Shown one piece after another: positions 7,143-11,733 of a DNA stretch of 11,733 bases. Source of the stretch: Bacillota bacterium (GTDB taxonomy: Bacteria; Bacillota; Clostridia; Peptostreptococcales; Anaerovoracaceae); contig JAEEOX010000140.1 of the NCBI GenBank assembly GCA_016284485.1, positions 1-11,733 of the forward strand. Direction: 5' to 3'. The position numbers and the translations under genes are program-made. Under the pieces are notes generated by a model, which made no database searches, was not told where the DNA came from, and saw nothing but the letters and a program-made list of their open reading frames with translations. Within the stretch, counting starts at the first letter, position 1, and each line of letters starts with the position of its first letter.

Positions 7143-7244
7143 TAATAAAGAATTCCAAATTATTTTGGGTTCTGTTGTTTTTGAGCACAAAAAATCTGTC
7201 GCCGCTCTCCTTGATCAATGATGGCAGTATGCGTTCCCCGGCGA

Positions 7245-7597
7245 TTTACTAGTGAATCTCCATATTCGCAGAAACACTAGTAATATTTAGGGCCGCTTTA
7301 CTAGCGAATCTCATTATTCGCATAAATACTAGTAATATTCAGGGCTGCTTTACTAGTGAATTCGCATTATTCAAAAAACACTAGTAAATTCTGGTGGGAT
7401 CTTACTAGTGATTTTGAGAAAAGGAGATTTTGCTAGTAATGAACCACTTGGTCTTTACTAGTGTTTTTGCAAAATCTCAAGATCGCTAGTAAAATCGCTG
7501 AAATCTTTACTAGTGAAATCCCATATTCGCAAGATCACTAGTAAAGCAGCTGAATCTTTTACTAGTGAAATCCTTTATTTACAAAGTCACTGGTGAT
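7245..7597. repeat. Array of seven 52-bp palindromic units built on TTTACTAGTG / CACTAGTAAA
   Basis: Left arms begin at 7245, 7297, 7349, 7401, 7454, 7506 and 7558, so the period is 52, 52, 52, 53, 52 and 52 bp. Each unit is a left arm (consensus TTTACTAGTG), a core of exactly 20 bp, and a right arm (consensus CACTAGTAAA). Right arms begin at 7275, 7327, 7379, 7431, 7484, 7536 and 7588. Gaps between units are 12-14 bp. Ten of the 14 arms contain exact ACTAGT and 13 contain CTAG. Cores are AT-rich and related (units 1, 2 and 6 share ATTCGCA). The first two gaps are near-identical (TATTTAGGGCCGC and TATTCAGGGCTGC). Nothing coding was found in 7061-7862. The array fills the brnQ-metK divergent region and ends 16 bp before the metK -35 box. 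The adjacent 7143-7244 holds no recognisable feature. Confidence 0.95.
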
Positions 7598-7613
7598 CCG
7601 CCCCTTATCCCCC

Positions 7614-7642
7614 TTGACAAAGCATCGTCCTTGCACTACTAT
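7614..7642 (+). promoter_or_regulatory. metK: metK promoter
   Basis: A consensus TTGACA (7614-7619), a 17-base spacer, and TACTAT (7637-7642), which matches the -10 consensus at four of six positions. Transcription would begin near 7649, just upstream of the SAM-I aptamer, as required for a riboswitch leader. Confidence 0.7.
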
Positions 7643-7661
7643 GGTTATTGACATAAGAATA

Positions 7662-7764
7662 CCTTATCAAGAGCGGCTGAGGGACTGGCCCTGTGAAGCC
7701 CGGCAACCTGCGGATATCCGCAAGGTGCCAATTCCAGCGTGATCGCAAGATCCGGAAGATGAGG
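7662..7764 (+). promoter_or_regulatory. SAM-I riboswitch (S-box) aptamer
   Basis: The conserved S-box core is clear: CTTATCAAGAG (7663-7673), then GGGACTGGCCC, GAAGCCCGGCAACC, and AAGGTGCCAATTCC. P1 pairs CCTTATC (7662-7668) with GATGAGG (7758-7764), including one G.U. P3 is the perfect hairpin around TGCGGATATCCGCA. P4 includes GATC-GCAA-GATC (7741-7752), capped by a GNRA loop. In this class SAM binding stabilises P1 and lets the downstream terminator form, so metK is off when SAM is plentiful. The 3' side of P1 and the adjacent AGA (7761-7767) could instead pair with 7786-7792 as antiterminator. Confidence 0.97.
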
Positions 7765-7782
7765 AGATCATCCGAGAATGAA

Positions 7783-7807
7783 GCCTCTCTTTCGAGAGGC
7801 ATTTTTC
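7783..7807 (+). terminator. SAM-riboswitch expression-platform terminator
   Basis: GCCTCTC (7783-7789) pairs with GAGAGGC (7794-7800) around TTTC and is followed by ATTTTTC (7801-7807). It lies 18 bases after the aptamer and 55 bases before the metK start, the usual arrangement of an S-box that works by transcription termination. Confidence 0.93.
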
Positions 7808-7862
7808 ATGGATGGGCAAAGCTCGAAATAAGGCAGTTAAATAACCGACAGGAGGAAATAGA

Positions 7863-9005
7863 ATGAAAAGATTATTTACTTCAGAATCCGTCACCGAGGG
7901 GCATCCCGATAAGGTCTGCGACCAGATCTCGGACGCCATCCTTGACGAGATACTGAAACAGGACCCCAACGGCAGAGTTGCCTGCGAGTCCACCACCACC
8001 ACCGGGTATGCCATGGTCATGGGAGAGATCACCACATCCGCCTACGTGGACATCCCCGGCATCGTGAGACAGGTCATCCTGGACATAGGATATGACAGGT
8101 CTGACTACGGTTTCGACGGAAACACATGCGCGGTGCTTTCCGCCATCGATGAACAGTCCGCTGACATCGCCATGGGTACCAATGACGAGGTAGGAGGAGC
8201 CGGCGATCAGGGCATCATGTTCGGATACGCCTGCGACGAGACTCCTGAGCTCATGCCCATGGCCATCTCCCTGGCCCACAAGCTGGCCAGAAGGCTCGCC
8301 GAAGTCAGGAAGAACGGCACTCTCAAATATCTGAGACCCGACGGCAAGACCCAGGTCACCGTGGAATATGACGGCGACAAGGTCAAGAGGATCGACACGA
8401 TACTGATCTCCACCCAGCATGACCCTGACGTCACCATCGAACAGATCAAGAAGGATCTCATGGAATACGTGATCAGACCCATCGTTCCCGCTGAGCTTCT
8501 GGACGACGAGACCAAGTACTACGTGAACCCCACAGGACGTTTCGTCATCGGCGGACCCCACGGAGACTCGGGACTCACAGGCAGGAAGATCATCGTGGAC
8601 ACCTACGGCGGATACGCACGCCACGGCGGCGGAGCATTCTCCGGCAAGGATCCCACGAAGGTGGACCGTTCCGCAAGCTACGCCGCAAGATACGCAGCCA
8701 AGAACATCGTGGCTGCAGGACTTGCCAGACAGTGCGAGATCCAGCTGGCCTACGCCATCGGTATCGCTGAGCCCGTATCCATCCTTGTGGATACCAAGGG
8801 AACCGGCGTCATCCCCGACGAGAAGCTGGCAGATCTGGTTAGAGAGAACTTCGAACTGACCCCCGGCGGCATCATCAGGGCTCTGGACCTCAGAAGACCC
8901 ATCTACCGCCAGACCGCAGCTTACGGACACTTCGGAAGGACAGACATCGATCTTCCCTGGGAAAAGACAGACAAAGCTGAAACACTTAAAAAGGCCGCCC
9001 TTTGA
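7863..9005 (+). CDS. metK: S-adenosylmethionine synthetase
   Basis: This 380-residue enzyme makes S-adenosylmethionine from methionine and ATP in the cytoplasm, normally as a homotetramer. The N-terminus LFTSESVTEGHPDKVCDQIS carries the conserved His-Pro-Asp-Lys of the nucleotide site. GAGDQGIMFGYA is the first family signature and GGGAFSGKDPTKVDRSA the second, with the lysines and aspartate that bind phosphates and metal. The length is typical (380-400). ATG 7863 has a perfect AGGAGG at 7850-7855. The gene is controlled by its own product through the upstream SAM-I riboswitch. It appears monocistronic, because a terminator overlaps its stop codon. Confidence 0.98.
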   Translation: MKRLFTSESVTEGHPDKVCDQISDAILDEILKQDPNGRVACESTTTTGYAMVMGEITTSAYVDIPGIVRQVILDIGYDRSDYGFDGNTCAVLSAIDEQSADIAMGTNDEVGGAGDQGIMFGYACDETPELMPMAISLAHKLARRLAEVRKNGTLKYLRPDGKTQVTVEYDGDKVKRIDTILISTQHDPDVTIEQIKKDLMEYVIRPIVPAELLDDETKYYVNPTGRFVIGGPHGDSGLTGRKIIVDTYGGYARHGGGAFSGKDPTKVDRSASYAARYAAKNIVAAGLARQCEIQLAYAIGIAEPVSILVDTKGTGVIPDEKLADLVRENFELTPGGIIRALDLRRPIYRQTAAYGHFGRTDIDLPWEKTDKAETLKKAAL

Positions 9006-9016
9006 CGGCCTTTTTT
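8991..9016 (+). terminator. metK terminator overlapping the stop codon
   Basis: AAGGCCG (8991-8997) pairs with CGGCCTT (9006-9012) around an 8-base loop, followed by T residues to 9016. The 5' arm lies in the last metK codons (Lys-Ala-Ala) and the TGA stop (9003-9005) lies in the loop. A ribosome finishing metK would cover the 5' arm, so termination may depend on whether the transcript is being translated. Confidence 0.85.
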
Positions 9017-9017
9017 G

Positions 9018-9309
9018 AACATTCTTCGGGATGTTTACAAAAAATTTGATTATGGGATTTATGTTAACTCGTGTTCTTTTTTCGCGAAAAACTTCTCAAC
9101 AATTGGAGAACGCCGATTAATCAATGGGTCTGCGAGTTATCAACAGGTGAACAAAAAATCGTATACAATTTTTTGCACAAGCAGCTGTGGAAAACAAAAA
9201 CCCGCCTCAGCCCTTGAAAATCAAGGCGAAACGGATTTTCCTCCCTTTGTCAATAGGAACTTATCCACATTTTTTGAAGGCGATTTTGTTCTCATTTCTT
9301 TGTAAAATA
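9018..9309. other. AT-rich spacer with DnaA-box-like sites and small palindromes
   Basis: No convincing gene lies between metK and the AlaX-type gene. A hairpin AACATT-C(TTCG)G-GATGTT (9018-9035) follows the metK terminator. TTTTTCGCGAAAAA (9078-9091) is a perfect palindrome, and CCTTGA-AAA-TCAAGG (9212-9226) is a short inverted repeat. Three sites resemble DnaA boxes: TTATCCACA (9261-9269, exact consensus), TTATCAACA (9137-9145), and TGTGGAAAA (9186-9194, the reverse of TTTTCCACA). A reading frame at 9015-9305 lacks a ribosome binding site, and its sequence looks like random AT-rich translation. Confidence 0.5.
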
Positions 9310-9318
9310 TGGTATACT
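9310..9318 (+). promoter_or_regulatory. Extended -10 promoter of the AlaX-type gene
   Basis: TGGTATACT (9310-9318) is an extended -10 element (TGn followed by a near-consensus TATACT). No good -35 box is found 16-18 bases upstream, which is usual for extended -10 promoters. Transcription would begin near 9325. GGAGGAA (9329-9335) is the ribosome binding site for the ATG at 9341, so the leader is very short. Confidence 0.6.
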
Positions 9319-9340
9319 GTTTTTTGTTGGAGGAACACAT

Positions 9341-10612
9341 ATGATTACCAATAGATTATACAAAAATGACCCCTATCTCAGGTCCTGTGAGACCCAGATC
9401 TTCAGGGTCGCCAATGTATCCGGCAGGAAGGCTGTGATCCTCAGGGACTCGGTGCTCTTCCCCGAAGGCGGAGGTCAGTCTTCAGACCGCGGCACCCTCA
9501 CCCTTCTCTACAACGTGGGCACAGCAGCGCCTAAGGACGGACAGAGATATCAGGTCCTGGAGGTCTACGAGCACGACGGCGAGATCTACAATCTGCTGGA
9601 CACCGGAGACGATATTCCGATCGGTACCAAGTGCAGGGTGGATCTTGACTGGCAGAGGCGCTTCGACAACATGCAGCGTCACTCCGGCGAGCATCTGCTG
9701 ACGGGGATCTTCCACAGAGAGTACGGCGCCACCAACCGTGGCTTCCACATGGGCGATGACTACATGACCATAGACCTGGCCCTGGAGGGTTACGCCAAAG
9801 TGAACGAGATCACCTGGGACATGGTAAAGCAGGCTGAACTTCTTGCCAACGAGGCGATCTACGAGGATCTGCCAATAATCGTGAGACAGTTCGGCGACGA
9901 CTATAAGGAGGCGGCTAAACAGCCTCAGAGGAAGCCTCTGACCGTCAAGAAGGACATCACCCTGGTGGGCATCGGTTCCAACGACGAGGAATGGGGCTGC
10001 GTTGCCTGCTGCGGCACACACCTCAAGTCCTGCGCTCAGGTGGGGCTCATCAAGTGCTTCAAGCTGGAGCCCAACAAGGGCATGTACCGCATCTACTTCG
10101 AGGCCGGACGAAGAGCATTCATGAGATACCAGGAGGAGCTGGAAGTGCTCCACACCCTGGGCCGCAAAATGTCCGCTGGCACAGAGGATATAGTGGCCAA
10201 GTACGACGCCCAGACCGAAAAGAACAGAGAAAAATATACCCAGCTTTCTGACCTCAAGAGGGAGATCTTCGCCCGTGAGATCGAGAGGATCACATCGGAA
10301 TTAAGCGATGATGCTGTGGCAGCAGGCTCCATCCCTGCCTGGCACTATCACATCCTGTCACTGGATGATCTGTCCACCATGTCCAGGGACCTGAGCCCCC
10401 TGGTGAAGAAGCTGATCTTCCTGGTCCACGACCCCTCCCATACGGTGCTTCTGGTATCGGACGGCACCATCAAGTGCGGTCAGCTGGTCAGGGAAAATGC
10501 CGGGATCTACAACGGAAAAGGCGGCGGATCCGACACCTTCGCCCGAGCCATCTTCCAGTCAAAGGACATGGCAGAGACCTTTATGGATCTCATCGAGAAG
10601 CATCTGAAATAA
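9341..10612 (+). CDS. alaX: AlaX-type alanyl-tRNA editing protein with DHHA1 domain
   Basis: This 423-residue protein resembles the editing half of alanyl-tRNA synthetase. In this family it hydrolyses mischarged Ser- or Gly-tRNA(Ala) in the cytoplasm. Residues about 1-90 form the N-terminal beta domain, with FPEGGGQSSDRG at 40-51. The second part carries the zinc ligands His114 and His118 (RHSGEHLL), then Cys223 and His227 (ACCGTH), all four intact. A linker rich in charged residues (about 265-320) precedes a DHHA1 domain ending in NGKGGGSDTFARAIF (391-405). This is the long AlaX form. It lacks the synthetase catalytic and tRNA-recognition domains, so it acts in trans. ATG 9341 follows GGAGGAA closely. 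Terminators on both sides make it a single-gene unit. Confidence 0.92.
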   Translation: MITNRLYKNDPYLRSCETQIFRVANVSGRKAVILRDSVLFPEGGGQSSDRGTLTLLYNVGTAAPKDGQRYQVLEVYEHDGEIYNLLDTGDDIPIGTKCRVDLDWQRRFDNMQRHSGEHLLTGIFHREYGATNRGFHMGDDYMTIDLALEGYAKVNEITWDMVKQAELLANEAIYEDLPIIVRQFGDDYKEAAKQPQRKPLTVKKDITLVGIGSNDEEWGCVACCGTHLKSCAQVGLIKCFKLEPNKGMYRIYFEAGRRAFMRYQEELEVLHTLGRKMSAGTEDIVAKYDAQTEKNREKYTQLSDLKREIFAREIERITSELSDDAVAAGSIPAWHYHILSLDDLSTMSRDLSPLVKKLIFLVHDPSHTVLLVSDGTIKCGQLVRENAGIYNGKGGGSDTFARAIFQSKDMAETFMDLIEKHLK

Positions 10613-10626
10613 CAACCAACGCACGC

Positions 10627-10657
10627 AAAAACTGCAGGGCGCGCCCTGCAGTTTTTT
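10627..10657. terminator. Bidirectional terminator between convergent genes
   Basis: A perfect palindrome centred between 10641 and 10642 has the stem ACTGCAGGGC and its complement. It is flanked by five A on the left and six T on the right. Both strands therefore give a strong hairpin followed by U residues. It can end transcription from the AlaX-type gene (+) and from the 3D-domain gene (-). Confidence 0.93.
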
Positions 10658-10670
10658 GATCTCATTTATA

Positions 10671-11720
10671 TCAGTTCAGTATGTACACCCTGACGGTCCT
10701 TGCGCCCCAGAAGTAGCACTGCTGAAGTGACTCCATGTAAAGGTCAACCATGTTGCCCTTCACGCCGGAACCCACGTCGTTGGCGTAGGCGTAGCCGTAG
10801 CCCTCGATGTAAAGTCTGGTTCCCAGAGGGATAACGCTCTTGTCCACCGCGCATGTGCCGTAGGTGCAGCGTCCGCCGTAAGCTCCGATGGGATTGATAT
10901 AGCTCGACCAGTATGAAACCGCTTTGCAGGTGATGACTCTGGAGTAGCTTAAGCCTGCCGGAACTCCGGACTGGAGCTTGTAACCTACGCTGGTCACCTG
11001 ATCAACCGGTGCCTGCACTACCTCTTCAGATATGAGTTCTCTGGACTCTTCGACGCCGTCGATCAGGCGGGTCTTGTATGTTTTGCGGGAGATCCCGTTC
11101 TTGCCCTCTGTGGTGACAGCAACTTTTCCGATCTGAAAATCATAGTCATTGATGGTCTTGTATCCGAATGCCACCTCTGCGTCCTCGGTGGCTGTGCCGT
11201 AGGTCACTCTCTTGAGGACGATCTCATCCTCCATTTCGAGCTCGTCCGTGAGTTCAAAGTTAAGTATGTCCTCTTCACCCATTTCCTTGCCCAGGCCGTC
11301 CAGCACATCCTGCACTGTAAACGGCGGCTGAGCGCTGTAGGTCAGGGTCTCGCCGTCGGCGGTAAGGTAGACGTCGATGGGTTTCTCGATGGTGATGGTC
11401 ATGCCGTTCTTTAAGAAATCCGCCTGACTGTTCAGCACCACGTCTTCTCCAGGGACGAAATCCACATCCTCTGTCTCCAGGAAGTCTGCGATCTGCCTGG
11501 CTGTTGTGTCATAGGTTATGGTCCTCTGGCCCGGATTATCGTTGATTATAACGGTCACCTGCTTGTGGATATGTGTGAGCGCGTAGCTTCCCGCGCACAC
11601 TCCTGCCACCAGCAAAACAACAAGGATCGCCTTGGCTGCCTTATGGGCTCCCACCCATGTTCCTGCCTTGGATCCCCTGATCTTATTTCCCCGACGGTCA
11701 CATGCGCCCCGGAGCTTCAA
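10671..11720 (-). CDS. Membrane-anchored DUF348-G5-3D domain protein (YabE/Rpf-like cell-wall enzyme)
   Basis: There are up to 349 residues in the window. A short basic cytoplasmic head precedes one membrane segment (about 29-49). Two DUF348 repeats follow (about 54-108 and 113-170), then a G5 domain (about 190-248) and a C-terminal 3D domain (about 260-349). The three aspartates that name the 3D domain are present: Asp293 (AVDKSVIPLGT), Asp315 (ANDVGSG) and Asp326 (MVDLYM). In relatives such as YabE this fold is a MltA-like barrel acting on peptidoglycan outside the membrane, so lytic transglycosylase activity is plausible. The start is uncertain. TTG 11720 has AAAGG close by, but the frame stays open to the window edge, and GTG at residue 23 would also leave the membrane anchor intact. 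Confidence 0.9.
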   Translation of the reverse strand: MKLRGACDRRGNKIRGSKAGTWVGAHKAAKAILVVLLVAGVCAGSYALTHIHKQVTVIINDNPGQRTITYDTTARQIADFLETEDVDFVPGEDVVLNSQADFLKNGMTITIEKPIDVYLTADGETLTYSAQPPFTVQDVLDGLGKEMGEEDILNFELTDELEMEDEIVLKRVTYGTATEDAEVAFGYKTINDYDFQIGKVAVTTEGKNGISRKTYKTRLIDGVEESRELISEEVVQAPVDQVTSVGYKLQSGVPAGLSYSRVITCKAVSYWSSYINPIGAYGGRCTYGTCAVDKSVIPLGTRLYIEGYGYAYANDVGSGVKGNMVDLYMESLQQCYFWGARTVRVYILN

Positions 11721-11733
11721 TAAGCCTTTTTCG

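Noticed and set aside
7061..7143. T-box or leader-peptide attenuator upstream of brnQ
   Set aside because: The predicted leader is only about 47 bases, with no T-box motif, specifier loop, terminator or run of Leu/Ile/Val codons.
7155..7168. CCAAA-TTAT-TTTGG operator next to the brnQ promoter
   Set aside because: A 5-bp inverted repeat in AT-rich sequence is expected by chance. No second copy or known regulator site was recognised.
7245..7597. CRISPR array
   Set aside because: Repeats are short inverted arms rather than one direct repeat. The cores resemble one another and are not unique spacers, one core is inverted, and no cas gene is present.
7881..8930. Open frame of about 349 codons on the minus strand
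   Set aside because: Antisense to metK, whose identity is certain. No start signals, and a Gly/Val/Asp/His-rich composition typical of a shadow frame.
9015..9305. Small protein gene of about 96 codons on the + strand
   Set aside because: No ATG start or ribosome binding site. It overlaps the metK terminator, and the sequence reads like translated AT-rich spacer with DnaA-box-like sites.
9018..9340. Chromosomal replication origin
   Set aside because: Only one exact DnaA box and two near matches, no clear unwinding element, and no dnaA, dnaN, rpmH or similar neighbours. Kept only as a candidate DnaA-binding region.

Overview
The window looks like chromosomal DNA from a fairly GC-rich member of the Bacillota (Clostridia-like). 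The evidence is a SAM-I riboswitch in front of metK, AGGAGG-type ribosome binding sites, sigma-A type promoters, intrinsic terminators, a YabE-type DUF348/G5/3D cell-wall protein, and the 3' end of a murC-like gene. No phage, transposase, tRNA or rRNA gene was seen.

Layout. Bases 2-70 are the last codons of a murC-like gene (+). A large palindrome follows (97-284) that can fold into a four-way junction and carries a bidirectional terminator in its core. From 5727 down to 328 (-) runs a tightly packed four-gene operon: an unrecognised 409-residue protein, a NitT/TauT-type permease fused to its ATPase, a GlnQ-type ATPase fused to a degenerate GHKL (RsbW-like) domain, and a polar-amino-acid type protein whose solute-binding lobes are in permuted order and fused to the permease. 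Two adjacent gene pairs overlap as ATGA. The first gene appears to be transcribed without a leader. Upstream on the same strand, brnQ (-, 5798-7060) has its own promoter and terminator.

Between the divergent brnQ and metK promoters lies the most striking feature: seven tandem 52-bp units (7245-7597). Each is an inverted repeat of TTTACTAGTG / CACTAGTAAA around a core of exactly 20 bp. The array stops 16 bp before the metK -35 box. Next come the metK promoter, a SAM-I aptamer, its terminator, and metK (7863-9005), whose own terminator overlaps the stop codon. A 300-bp AT-rich spacer with DnaA-box-like sequences precedes an AlaX/DHHA1 alanyl-tRNA editing gene (+, 9341-10612). A perfect bidirectional terminator separates that gene from a convergent membrane-anchored DUF348-G5-3D protein (-, 10671-11720), whose start may lie beyond the window.

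How the genes fit together. brnQ (branched-chain amino-acid uptake), the composite ABC operon and SAM-controlled metK all suggest amino-acid acquisition and use. The substrate of the ABC operon cannot be read from the sequence. The operon and the ACTAGT palindrome array are the two best candidates for undescribed biology.
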